From Deltaproteobacteria bacterium (GTDB lineage Bacteria; SZUA-79; Acidulodesulfobacterales; Acidulodesulfobacteraceae), in NCBI GenBank assembly GCA_023489335.1, contig JAMDCP010000013.1:1-64000 (forward strand): a DNA stretch of 64,000 nt. The letters run 5' to 3'. The translations under genes were made by a program, and so were the position numbers. The notes under the pieces were generated by a model. The model saw only the letters and a program-made list of their open reading frames with translations. It searched no databases and was not told the origin of the DNA. Below, piece by piece: positions 53,479 through 61,794 of the stretch; position 1 is the first letter of the stretch, and each line of letters starts with the position of its first letter.

Positions 53479-54105
53479 ATGCCAACTAATCAAAACGAAA
53501 TTCAGCGGAACTCATCCGATTATATTAGAGATATTGTGTCCGCCTTTAAAAAACTTCCCGGAATAGGCGAAAGATCCGCAAGAAGGCTTGCGTTCTACAT
53601 ACTATCTCAAAATGAGTCGGTAGCGTATAGCCTTGCAAATGCCATAAAAGATGCAAAACAAAATATCAAGCTTTGCAAAAATTGTTTTAATCTGAGTGGA
53701 GAAGATTTTTGCCCTATATGCAAAAATACCTCGAGAAACTCTAAATTATTATGCGTCGTCGAAAATCCGGAAATAATATATGTATTCGAAAAAAGCGGCA
53801 ACTTTAATGGTTTTTATCATGTTCTTCACGGCTTAATAAATCCTTTAGAGGGGATTACCCCTTCGGATATAAAACTTAAAGAACTTGCCCTCAGGGTGGA
53901 GCATGGCGGCTTCGAGGAAATAATCCTTGCTCTAAACCCCAATTCTAACGGCGAAGCCACCATGATTTATATACAAAAAATATTATCCCCTTACGATGTC
54001 CATATAACCGCTCTGGCAAGGGGAATCCCGATAGGTTCCGACCTTGAATATGTTGACAAAGACACGCTTTCGGAAGCTATTAACTACAGAAAAAACTTTG
54101 GGTAA
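53479..54105 (+). CDS. recR: Recombination protein RecR
   Basis: RecFOR-pathway protein. Helix-hairpin-helix LPGIGERSARRLAFYIL at 27-43, zinc finger CKNCFNLSGEDFCPIC, then a TOPRIM domain with CVVENPEIIYVFE and GLINPLEGITP. 208 residues, standard. Last gene of the dnaX operon. Confidence 0.96.
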   Translation: MPTNQNEIQRNSSDYIRDIVSAFKKLPGIGERSARRLAFYILSQNESVAYSLANAIKDAKQNIKLCKNCFNLSGEDFCPICKNTSRNSKLLCVVENPEIIYVFEKSGNFNGFYHVLHGLINPLEGITPSDIKLKELALRVEHGGFEEIILALNPNSNGEATMIYIQKILSPYDVHITALARGIPIGSDLEYVDKDTLSEAINYRKNFG

Positions 54106-54148
54106 TTTAAAATACTCCAGGACCTGCAAAAATTTCCCCCATAATATA

Positions 54149-54177
54149 TTGACATATTTCTAAAAAATTAATAAAAT
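54149..54177 (+). promoter_or_regulatory. Promoter of the ffh-rpsP-trmD-rplS operon
   Basis: A perfect -35 TTGACA (54149-54154), spacer of exactly 17 nt, and -10 TAAAAT (54172-54177, 5 of 6). It lies in the AT-rich gap between recR and ffh, giving a leader of about 60 nt. One of the best sigma-70-like promoters in the window. Confidence 0.75.
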
Positions 54178-54244
54178 GGTTATTTTATTATCTTAAAATA
54201 TAAATAATATATTGTTGTTTTGCATTTAAATTTATTAAATTAAA

Positions 54245-55621
54245 ATGTTTGACGGGCTCAGCACAAAATTAGAAAGGGTATTTAAAAACCTCAGGGGTTA
54301 CGGAAAGTTATCCGAGAAAAATATCGAGGACAGCCTTAAAGAAGTCAGGCTTTCTTTATTAGAGGCCGATGTAAACTACCTTATCGTAAAGGAATTTATC
54401 GAAACCGTTAAGAATAAAGCCATAGGCGAAAAGGTAACGGACAGCCTTACCCCTTCTCAACAGATGATAAAGATAATAAGAGACGAGATTGCGAGCTTAT
54501 TGGGCAATCACGAACCTCTTAATATTAAGGCTAAGCCGCCCGTTATTATTATGCTTACCGGACTTCAAGGTTCGGGTAAAACCACGACGGCCGGTAAACT
54601 TGCATTATATCTGCACAGAATGAAGCGCAGGGTTTATTTAATCCCTGCCGATGTTTACAGGCCTGCGGCAATATTGCAATTAAAAAAAATTGGCTCAAGC
54701 ATAAACATACCCGTTTACGAAACACATGAAGAAAACGGGGTAATTACCCAAACGCCAGAAAATATCGTGCAAAATGCGATAGATATCGCCGAAAAACAGG
54801 CATACGACACATTAATCATCGACACGGCAGGAAGGCTCGAAATAGACGAACCGCTTATGAATGAATTAAAACTGCTTAAAAATAAATTTAACCCGAACGA
54901 AACTATATTCGTTGCGGATTCCATGCTGGGCCAAAGCGCCGTTACCGTTGCAAAAACATTTAACGAGGCGCTCGGCATCACGGGGGTTATTTTAACAAAG
55001 GTTGACGGCGATTCAAGGGGCGGTGCAGCGCTATCCATTAAAAAAACTATAAATAAACCCATAAAGTTTATCGGGGTTGGCGAAAAATTAAGCGACTTCG
55101 AGGTTTTTTACGGCGATAGAATAGCCGATAGGATATTGGGAATGGGCGATGTCCTGAGTTTAATAGACAAGGCCCAGGAAGCCATCGACGAAAAGGACGC
55201 CAAATCTATCGAAGACTCTCTCGCTAAAGGGGATTTCACTGTTAAAGATTTTGCCGAACAGCTTAAAATGATGTCAAAAATCGGCGGCATAGCCCAAATT
55301 GCCGCAATGATTCCAGGTTTTTCTAAAATAAAAGACAAATTTAACCCTGAATCGGCCGAAAAAGAGATTGCAAAAATTAAAGCCATAATCAACTCTATGA
55401 CCGAAAAAGAACGAATAAATCCCGATATTCTAAATGGGAACAGGCGAAAAAGGATTGCTTCGGGCAGCGGTACAACGGTTAACGATGTTAATATTTTCAT
55501 AAATAAGTTTGAAGAAGTTAAAAAAATGATGAAGTCATTCAAAAAAAATAAATTGGGCTCTTTAAAAAATGTAAATAACATTAAAAACATATTTAACAAA
55601 GGAGATTTCAAGTGGCGGTAA
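54245..55621 (+). CDS. ffh: Signal recognition particle protein Ffh
   Basis: SRP54 GTPase for co-translational membrane targeting. N domain, then G domain with GLQGSGKTTTAGKLA near residue 102, DTAGRLEIDEPLM, and TKVDGDSRGGAALS; M domain with KRIASGSGTTVNDVN, which binds SRP RNA. 458 residues. The 3' end overlaps rpsP by 10 nt. No ffs RNA gene is recognisable nearby. Confidence 0.97.
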   Translation: MFDGLSTKLERVFKNLRGYGKLSEKNIEDSLKEVRLSLLEADVNYLIVKEFIETVKNKAIGEKVTDSLTPSQQMIKIIRDEIASLLGNHEPLNIKAKPPVIIMLTGLQGSGKTTTAGKLALYLHRMKRRVYLIPADVYRPAAILQLKKIGSSINIPVYETHEENGVITQTPENIVQNAIDIAEKQAYDTLIIDTAGRLEIDEPLMNELKLLKNKFNPNETIFVADSMLGQSAVTVAKTFNEALGITGVILTKVDGDSRGGAALSIKKTINKPIKFIGVGEKLSDFEVFYGDRIADRILGMGDVLSLIDKAQEAIDEKDAKSIEDSLAKGDFTVKDFAEQLKMMSKIGGIAQIAAMIPGFSKIKDKFNPESAEKEIAKIKAIINSMTEKERINPDILNGNRRKRIASGSGTTVNDVNIFINKFEEVKKMMKSFKKNKLGSLKNVNNIKNIFNKGDFKWR

Positions 55622-55851
55622 AAATTAGACTTGCAAGAATCGGCTCTCACAAAAAACCATTTTACAGGATTGTGGCGGCTTCGGGTGAAAAGGCTGTTCA
55701 AAAAAAATTCATAGAGATACTGGGTACATATAATCCCTGCTCGAACGCCGAACAATTTAAGGTCGATAAGGATAAGTTCGACAAGTGGATAAGCCTTGGC
55801 GCTAAACCAAGCGATACGGTTATGTCTTTATTGAAAAAACAGGGGAAATGA
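55612..55851 (+). CDS. rpsP: 30S ribosomal protein S16
   Basis: 79 residues: AVKIRLARIGSHKKPFYRIV, then FIEILGTYNPC, standard S16. Starts with GTG 55612, with AAAGGAG ten bases upstream, and overlaps the end of ffh. The KH-domain gene often found between rpsP and rimM is absent. Confidence 0.97.
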   Translation: MAVKIRLARIGSHKKPFYRIVAASGEKAVQKKFIEILGTYNPCSNAEQFKVDKDKFDKWISLGAKPSDTVMSLLKKQGK

Positions 55852-56348
55852 AGGGTTATATCAGTGTCGGGGAGTTTGTTAAACCGCACGGAATAAACGG
55901 CGAGCTGCTATTTATACCCTATAACCCGGGTACCGAAGCATTTTCGTCGGACGTACCTTTATTTATCCAAAAAAACAATGCCTATGAACGGCTTGAAGTC
56001 GAAAAAATTAGGCCCGTAAATAAGGGCTTCCTTATAAAACTTTTCGATTTTCATTCAATAGATGATGCTTTAAGCCTTAAAAAAAAGCAAATTTTTATAA
56101 AAAAAAATGATATAACCCTTGATAAAAATGAGTATTTAATTTCCGACTTGATTAATTTAAATTGCTATAACCGTAAAAATAAAAATATCGGAACCGTAAC
56201 GGAGGTTTATCAGGGAGATACCGACATAATAGAAATAAAATCTACCGAAGGAACATATCTAATTCCAATGACGGATGAAAATATTATCTCGGTAGATTAC
56301 AATAACAATAAGGTTGTCGTAAAAAACGAAGAAAACTATAAAATCTAA
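55848..56348 (+). CDS. rimM: Ribosome maturation factor RimM
   Basis: 16S processing factor binding S19. GEFVKPHGINGELLFIPYN at the start, the N-terminal beta-barrel, then the PRC-barrel domain with GTVTEVYQGDTDIIEIK and LIPMTDENI. 166 residues. Start overlaps the rpsP stop as ATGA, so translation is coupled. Confidence 0.95.
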   Translation: MKGYISVGEFVKPHGINGELLFIPYNPGTEAFSSDVPLFIQKNNAYERLEVEKIRPVNKGFLIKLFDFHSIDDALSLKKKQIFIKKNDITLDKNEYLISDLINLNCYNRKNKNIGTVTEVYQGDTDIIEIKSTEGTYLIPMTDENIISVDYNNNKVVVKNEENYKI

Positions 56349-56353
56349 GCAAA

Positions 56354-57130
56354 ATGAATAAAAAAATCGATGTTCAAACAAGCCGGACTAAAAGGGTAAT
56401 CGATATAATCTCGATAATGCCCGAGTACTTTACCTCGTTTCTTAATACCGGGCTGATTGGCAGAGCGGTAAAAAATGGCGTTATGGAGATTAATATTATT
56501 AATCCGAGGGATTTTTCTAAAGATAAGCATAAAAGGGTTGACGATAAAATTTATGGCGGCGGGGCGGGGCAGCTCTTAATGGCTTATCCTATTTTGGAGG
56601 CTTATGAATCTGCAAAAGCCAAATACAAATTAAAATATCCTGAAACAGGCGAAAATAATTTAATTACCGTTATAATGTCCGCATCGGGAAAACTTCTTAA
56701 TTCAAAAGCCGCAAAGGAAATTTCAAGCTACAAGCATATGATAGTAATATGCGGGAGATATGAGGGAATAGATGCAAGGGTCACGGAATTAACATCCGGA
56801 TTAGAAATATCCATCGGCGATTTCGTGTTATCCGGCGGAGAGATTGCATCCCTTGTTTTGCTCGAAGCCGTTTGCAGGTATTTTGAAAATTTTTTGGGAA
56901 ATTTTGAATCTCTCGCCGAAGAAAGCTTTTCGGAAGAATATAAGTCCGGACTCGAATATCCGCAATATACAAAGCCCAGGGTTATAAACAATCTTACCGT
57001 TCCCGAGGTTTTGCTCAGCGGAAACCACAAACTAATTAACGACTGGAGATTGGACAACGCGTTTAAAAAGACCATGAAAAACAGGCCTGATTTGGTTAGC
57101 CGTAAGGCGGATAAAAAATCCATTGAGTAG
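56354..57130 (+). CDS. trmD: tRNA (guanine-N1-)-methyltransferase
   Basis: Methylates G37 of tRNAs. SPOUT knot signatures: DIISIMPEYFTSFLNTGLIG, YGGGAGQLL, CGRYEGIDAR, ISIGDFVLSGGE. 258 residues with about 12 extra N-terminal residues before VIDIIS; the inner start is not supported by a better ribosome site. Follows rimM by five bases. Confidence 0.96.
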   Translation: MNKKIDVQTSRTKRVIDIISIMPEYFTSFLNTGLIGRAVKNGVMEINIINPRDFSKDKHKRVDDKIYGGGAGQLLMAYPILEAYESAKAKYKLKYPETGENNLITVIMSASGKLLNSKAAKEISSYKHMIVICGRYEGIDARVTELTSGLEISIGDFVLSGGEIASLVLLEAVCRYFENFLGNFESLAEESFSEEYKSGLEYPQYTKPRVINNLTVPEVLLSGNHKLINDWRLDNAFKKTMKNRPDLVSRKADKKSIE

Positions 57131-57210
57131 TTATTGATCAGTTTTAGTTATAGATATTATATTAAAATGCCTACTTTTAAAATAAAATTTATAAAAATAA
57201 GGAGTCTTAA

Positions 57211-57570
57211 ATGAATATCGTTGAAAAGATTGAGAATTCATCCCTAAAAACAGGTACCCCCGTTTTCAAGTCCGGTGATACGGTTAAGGTCTATCAAAAG
57301 ATTAAAGAGGGGGATAAGGAAAGGGTTCAGGTTTTTGAAGGGGTCGTTATCGCAAGAAAAGGAAGCGGCTTGCGTTCTTCATTCACCGTCAGGAAAAATT
57401 CTTACGGCGTCGGCGTAGAAAAAACTTTTTTAGTTAACTCCCCTTTAATTGACAAGATTGAACTTCTTTACCGCGGAAAGGTCAGAAAGGCTAAGCTTTA
57501 TTATCTAAGAAAGAAAAAAGGCAAGGATACTAAAATAGAAAGACTCGACATGATTAATAATAATAATTAA
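57211..57570 (+). CDS. rplS: 50S ribosomal protein L19
   Basis: 119 residues: FKSGDTVKVYQKIKEG, then EGVVIARKGSGLRSSFTVRK and VGVEKTFLVNSPLIDKIE are standard L19. AAGGAG precedes ATG 57211. Normal partner of trmD; the usual downstream rnhB is on the opposite strand 4 kb away. Confidence 0.97.
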   Translation: MNIVEKIENSSLKTGTPVFKSGDTVKVYQKIKEGDKERVQVFEGVVIARKGSGLRSSFTVRKNSYGVGVEKTFLVNSPLIDKIELLYRGKVRKAKLYYLRKKKGKDTKIERLDMINNNN

Positions 57571-57658
57571 TCGGTGAAACTTTTTAAATATTAATGGTAT
57601 AATCATACTATACGCATCAATATTATATCAATTAAATATTTTAAAAAGGAGGCTTTAA

Positions 57659-57991
57659 ATGGAAAATCCCAAAACTCCGCTTGATAAATTTGCCGAATTT
57701 ATCGGCTCGGTTCTTACGACAACGGAGGATAGGTTTCAAAAGATACTCGATGAATTTATCGTCAATCAAAACTTCGGAAAGAAAGAAGCCGAAGATTTTT
57801 CGAAAAAAATGAAAACGGTATATGATTCAAACAAAGCTAGACTTTCCGCCTTAGTCGATGAATCCATTAAAAAAGCCATGGGCAAAGCTGATATCGCCCG
57901 CAGCTCGGAAATTAAAGAATTAAAAGAACAGATAAAAACGCTGGAAGAAAAAATTCACAAACTGTCCCATATCAAAAAACATACTGACTGA
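57659..57991 (+). CDS. Phasin-like coiled-coil protein
   Basis: A 110-residue, mostly helical, charged protein ending in a predicted coiled coil (SSEIKELKEQIKTLEEKIHK). The N-terminal part (DKFAEFIGSVLTTTEDRF) and overall pattern resemble small phasin / poly-hydroxyalkanoate granule-associated-like proteins, which often bind hydrophobic surfaces. No PHA synthase is in the window, so the function is open. AAAGGAGG is an excellent ribosome site. Downstream of rplS by 88 bp. Confidence 0.6.
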   Translation: MENPKTPLDKFAEFIGSVLTTTEDRFQKILDEFIVNQNFGKKEAEDFSKKMKTVYDSNKARLSALVDESIKKAMGKADIARSSEIKELKEQIKTLEEKIHKLSHIKKHTD

Positions 57992-58027
57992 GGAAAATAC
58001 CGATTTAATTTTTTGTATATAGTAAAG

Positions 58028-58306
58028 ATGACGGTAAAATCATACAGGGTCATAATAAAAGGCATTGTTCAGGGAGTTAATTTTAGAAATTTCACCAAGC
58101 GCGAGGCAGATAGAATCGGCATAAAAGGCTATGTCAAGAACACCCATGACGGTCATGTAGAGGCTTTTTTCGAAGGCGAGGAAGACAGGATAAAAGAAAT
58201 GATTGCAACTGTTCATACAGGTCCGCCTTCTTCGAGGGTAAAAGAAGTTAAACTTTACGAACAGGAAAGCCTGTCAAACTTTAAGGATTTTAAAGTTATC
58301 CGGTAA
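58028..58306 (+). CDS. acyP: Acylphosphatase
   Basis: Hydrolyses acyl phosphates such as carbamoyl phosphate or 1,3-bisphosphoglycerate. The phosphate loop GIVQGVNFRNFT holds the catalytic Arg20, and GYVKNTHDGHVEAFFEG holds the catalytic asparagine. 92 residues from ATG 58028 is exactly family size; the TTG at 58013 would add five residues. The ribosome site is weak. Confidence 0.92.
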   Translation: MTVKSYRVIIKGIVQGVNFRNFTKREADRIGIKGYVKNTHDGHVEAFFEGEEDRIKEMIATVHTGPPSSRVKEVKLYEQESLSNFKDFKVIR

Positions 58307-58314
58307 AAACTAAA

Positions 58315-58364
58315 CGGAATTAGCACTTGACAAAGCGAGATTGCTTCGTCAAGTGCTAATTCCG
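58315..58364. repeat. 50-bp palindrome between convergent acyP and rsmI
   Basis: CGGAATTAGCACTTGAC at 58315-58331 is perfectly complementary to 58348-58364, and inner bases AAGC/GCTT extend the stem, leaving a loop of six around GAGATT. Its arms match the outer arms of the 15691-15837 repeat, with the middle REP core shortened to GCGAGATTGCTTCG. Likely also a two-way terminator. Confidence 0.88.
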
Positions 58365-58376
58365 AAACTAAAAAAT

Positions 58377-59096
58377 TTAATAAACTCCGCCAAAATCGGT
58401 TGTGTGGGGGTTTGCGCTTAAAGGCAAAGGCTCTATGACTAAGGTGATTTCTCCTTTCAAAAGCTCGGGCCTGTTCTTAATTTCTTCCATTAATGTTTTT
58501 AAATCCTGGGTTTTTATAAATTCATAAACCTTCGTCAGCTCTTTAGCATAGCAAATTCTTATATTTCCTAATATTTCCATAATATCTTCAAGTAATTTTT
58601 CTACACTCCTTCCAGGCTCGAAGACAATAAAAACCCTCTCTTCCCCTTTAAGTTTAGCAAGAAGCTTTTTTCTTTTTCCCGCCTTTTTTGGCAAAAACCC
58701 TATAAATGTAAATTCGGAAACATCGAGGCCGCTTGCGGAAACGGCGCTTAAAATACTTGAAGGTCCGGGTATCGGTATAACCTTAATGCCCTTTTCTACG
58801 CATAATCTTACTAAATATGAACCCGGGTCCGATACTAAGGGTGTTCCCGCCTCGCTCACTAAGGCAACATTTTTTCCTTTTATTATATTCGCAACAATGC
58901 CATCCGCCGCCGGCTTTTTATTATATTCGTGATAAGGGATTAAACGGGTTTTTATGTGATAACGCGAGGTTAATATTCTTGTTTTTCTTGTATCTTCGCA
59001 GGCAATAAAATCTACCTGCCTCATTACCTTCAGCGCTCTTATGGTAATGTCTTCGAGATTGCCTATCGGGGTTGCAATGATATATAGTGCGGGCAT
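58377..59096 (-). CDS. rsmI: 16S rRNA (cytidine-2'-O-)-methyltransferase RsmI
   Basis: Modifies C1402 of 16S rRNA. Tetrapyrrole-methylase fold: YIATPIGNLEDITIRAL, CEDTRKTRILTSRY, SEAGTPLVSDPG, PGPSSILSAVSASG. 239 residues, slightly short because the usual C-terminal helical domain is missing. It starts one base after the nadE stop. Confidence 0.94.
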   Translation of the reverse strand: MPALYIIATPIGNLEDITIRALKVMRQVDFIACEDTRKTRILTSRYHIKTRLIPYHEYNKKPAADGIVANIIKGKNVALVSEAGTPLVSDPGSYLVRLCVEKGIKVIPIPGPSSILSAVSASGLDVSEFTFIGFLPKKAGKRKKLLAKLKGEERVFIVFEPGRSVEKLLEDIMEILGNIRICYAKELTKVYEFIKTQDLKTLMEEIKNRPELLKGEITLVIEPLPLSANPHTTDFGGVY

Positions 59097-59097
59097 T

Positions 59098-59946
59098 TTA
59101 TGACCAGTCCCTTAAATACCTAAAGTCTATATTTATCGTGCGTTCGGATACTTTAGCTATTAAAGGCATGCGTCTTTTATACTGCGATTTTTTTATTTTG
59201 TTATAGACGGCATTTACGATACCTGCATCATAACCAAGAGAGACAACCACCTCGGGTTTATACATTTTATCTATCAAAAGATACATTATGCTGTCGGCGG
59301 CCTCATAGGTAAAACCTAACTCCGATTCATCCGATTGCCCCAGCCATAAATCTGCCGAAGGCGGTTTTGCCATTATGCTGTCCGGAATGCCTAACAGTTT
59401 GGCAAGCTGGTATATCTGGGTCTTATAAATATCCCCGATAGGATTTAAAGCGGATGCCATATCTCCGTAAATTGTGCCGTAACCCAATAGAAGCTCCGAT
59501 TTATTGCTTGTTCCAAGAACCAGAGACTTAAGTTTATACGAATAGTCATATAAAATGGACATCCTTTCCCTTGACATTTTATTTCCCATTCTAATTTTAA
59601 TGTCATTAACCGGGGTACCATCTTTTTCTGCCTGAAAATAACCGTCCACCTGTTTTGTAATATCGATTATATAATGAGAAATACCAAGCGCCTCAACCAC
59701 CTTAAGGGCATCTTCCAAACTTGACTTGGAACTGCTTTTGTAGGGCATGAGCAGGGCAGTAACATTGTCTTTCCCAAGGGCGCCGGAAGCAAGATAGCAG
59801 GCTGCGGCGGAATCGACGCCGCCCGAAAGCCCCAATACAACCCTATTTACCCCTGTTTTTAAAACTTCATCCTTTATGAAATAGGTAAGGTGCTTAAAAA
59901 TTATCGGAAAATTATGCTCATCTATTTTCGGGAGGTCTTTTTTCAT
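59098..59946 (-). CDS. nadE: NAD synthetase, ligase subunit
   Basis: Amidates nicotinic acid adenine dinucleotide to NAD. P-loop of the ATP pyrophosphatase family GLSGGVDSAAACYLA (SGGVDS at 41-46), LGTSNKSELLLGYGTIYGD, and PSADLWLGQSDESELG. 282 residues means it lacks the amidase domain; that is encoded by the gene five bases upstream, so the two likely form a split glutamine-dependent enzyme. Confidence 0.94.
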   Translation of the reverse strand: MKKDLPKIDEHNFPIIFKHLTYFIKDEVLKTGVNRVVLGLSGGVDSAAACYLASGALGKDNVTALLMPYKSSSKSSLEDALKVVEALGISHYIIDITKQVDGYFQAEKDGTPVNDIKIRMGNKMSRERMSILYDYSYKLKSLVLGTSNKSELLLGYGTIYGDMASALNPIGDIYKTQIYQLAKLLGIPDSIMAKPPSADLWLGQSDESELGFTYEAADSIMYLLIDKMYKPEVVVSLGYDAGIVNAVYNKIKKSQYKRRMPLIAKVSERTINIDFRYLRDWS

Positions 59947-59951
59947 ATAAA

Positions 59952-60821
59952 TTATTTAGAATTTATAATACCCTCAATCTCTTTTAATGTTAAATTTAAA
60001 TTTTCGTCTCTTATGAGGGGGGTTTTAAATCTTTCATTATTTAAAAGATCCAAATTTATCTCAACCTTTAAGTATCCCTCTTCAAGATAACCTAAGCGGG
60101 CGTCCATTTCGCCCGTGGGTCCAAATATACAGGATCCGCCCGAAAATCCTATCCCGTCCTCAAACCCCACCCTGTTAACATATATTACATAACTTCTATA
60201 ATAAAATGCAATTACGGAAAGCAACTCTTCCCACATATTTATGGAGCTGAATTTATCAAGTCCTTCGGTAATTCCTCTTGCTGGGGATGCCGAATTGACT
60301 ACAATAATCTCTGCCCCTTTATTGACCGCTATATAAGACGAGGAAAGATGCCATGCATCTTCACAGGTTAAAATGGAAGCTTTGACACCCGCCATATCGA
60401 AAATGCTAAATCCGCCCCCGGGTTTAAAATATCTTAGCTCTTCGAACATTCCGTATGTCGGAAGATAAACCTTTCTGTGGACATTTATAATTTTGCCTTT
60501 CGAAATGCAAAAAGAAGAGTTATAAAAGTTATAATTTTCGTCTTTTTCTACAAATCCGGCGATAACGGATATACCCAAATCTAAACTTGCCTTATAAAGC
60601 GGTTCGAATACGGATGCCTCCTCTTCGCTGTTTAAATTTACGCCTATATCGTAAATAGCGTCCTTTAAAAAATAGCCGGTTAAAGAAAGCTCGGGAAAAA
60701 TAACAAACTCTGCCCCCGCCGCAGGCGCCGCTTTAATGAACTCGAGGTGCTTTTCTATGTTTTTCTTTAAATCCCCTACATAAGGATTTATCTGCGCAAG
60801 CAGTACATTAATCGCATGCAT
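59952..60821 (-). CDS. Nitrilase-family amidase, probable glutaminase subunit of NAD synthetase
   Basis: C-N hydrolase with the complete triad E44 (FPELSLTG), K117 (HRKVYLPTYG) and C153 (LTCEDAWH). The YFKPGGGF segment and NAD-synthetase-like spacing resemble the N-terminal domain of glutamine-dependent NadE. It would release ammonia from glutamine for the adjacent NadE. I start at ATG 60821, within the 3' end of yraN; TTG 60827 is an alternative. Confidence 0.85.
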   Translation of the reverse strand: MHAINVLLAQINPYVGDLKKNIEKHLEFIKAAPAAGAEFVIFPELSLTGYFLKDAIYDIGVNLNSEEEASVFEPLYKASLDLGISVIAGFVEKDENYNFYNSSFCISKGKIINVHRKVYLPTYGMFEELRYFKPGGGFSIFDMAGVKASILTCEDAWHLSSSYIAVNKGAEIIVVNSASPARGITEGLDKFSSINMWEELLSVIAFYYRSYVIYVNRVGFEDGIGFSGGSCIFGPTGEMDARLGYLEEGYLKVEINLDLLNNERFKTPLIRDENLNLTLKEIEGIINSK

Positions 60822-61191
60822 TTTCAAAGTATATTAGTTTTACCGAACCCTGCTCTATAAATTCAATCGAAATTAGACCGTAATTTACAGGTTTTTTGCC
60901 GGTATTAAACTTATTCATAAAAAACAGGGAAATTTCAATTATCTTATTTTTTTTATTATTATCAAACGCCTCGACAGGCTTTCCGAATCTGTTTTCAAAC
61001 CGCGACTTGACCTCGATAAAATTTAAAACTCCGTTTTCGCTTTCGGCAATAATATCTATTTCCTTATGTCCGCTCCTGAAATTGGTTTTTATAATCCTAT
61101 AACCGATTTTTTCTAAAAACTCCGCCGCAATTTTTTCCCCTGCATCTCCTTTAGCCTTATTTAAAGATTTACTTTTATTTCTATTATACAT
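60808..61191 (-). CDS. yraN: UPF0102 family protein (YraN)
   Basis: Endonuclease-like fold of 127 residues. KGDAGEKIAAEFLEKIGYRI, then the nuclease-like core RSGHKEIDIIAESENGVLNFIEVKSR with the D and ExK residues. Cellular role unresolved in the family. Usually found next to rnhB, as here. Its end overlaps the amidase gene by 14 nt. Confidence 0.9.
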   Translation of the reverse strand: MYNRNKSKSLNKAKGDAGEKIAAEFLEKIGYRIIKTNFRSGHKEIDIIAESENGVLNFIEVKSRFENRFGKPVEAFDNNKKNKIIEISLFFMNKFNTGKKPVNYGLISIEFIEQGSVKLIYFENACD

Positions 61192-61219
61192 ATATATTTA
61201 GATATATACCTGAAAAATT

Positions 61220-61783
61220 TTAAAATTTAAATGTTTTTCTGTGTATTTCACTAAAACCGTATTTTAATAAATTTTTTTTATGCTCTTTGGTGGCATAACC
61301 TTTATGTTTTTTTAAACCGTATTTTGGGTATTTATTATCTAAAGAAACCATTAAATCATCCCTAAAAACCTTAGCAATAATGGAGGCGCAAGAAACTATC
61401 TTAACCCTTTCATCGGCCTTGATAACCGGAATAACTTTCAGGCTGTCTAATTTTAATAAATTTTTTGGAACGGCAGGGCCGTCTATAATGACAATATCCG
61501 GCTTAACGGCTAATCCGTAAAACGCTCTTTCCATAGATAACATTGCCGCATTCAGGATATTCATCTCGTCTATTTCGATATTGGATGCGATACCGACTGA
61601 ATAAGATGCGGCATTTGACAAAATGTCTGCGTAAAATTCTTTTCTTTTCCCCTCCGTCAATTTCTTGGAATCTTTAACGCCCAATGGAATTTTATTTTTA
61701 TCGATGATTATTGCGGCCGATACGACCGGACCCGCCAAACACCCCCTGCCCGCTTCATCTATGCCGCATATTTGCAAAGCCAT
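61220..61783 (-). CDS. rnhB: Ribonuclease HII
   Basis: Removes RNA from RNA-DNA hybrids and misincorporated ribonucleotides. CGIDEAGRGCLAGPVVSAA carries the first catalytic acidic residues, then KDSKKLT, DGPAVP and KADERVKIVSCASIIAKV. 187 residues, typical. Sits 11 bp behind gltX. Confidence 0.96.
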   Translation of the reverse strand: MALQICGIDEAGRGCLAGPVVSAAIIIDKNKIPLGVKDSKKLTEGKRKEFYADILSNAASYSVGIASNIEIDEMNILNAAMLSMERAFYGLAVKPDIVIIDGPAVPKNLLKLDSLKVIPVIKADERVKIVSCASIIAKVFRDDLMVSLDNKYPKYGLKKHKGYATKEHKKNLLKYGFSEIHRKTFKF

Positions 61784-61794
61784 ATTCTTATTTT

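Noticed and set aside
54106-54244. SRP RNA (ffs) gene expected near recR/ffh
   Set aside because: The gap is AT-rich and lacks the conserved SRP RNA tetraloop and core; only a promoter is seen.
55108-55755. 215-residue antisense ORF across ffh/rpsP
   Set aside because: A shadow of two certain genes; low-complexity hydrophobic translation.
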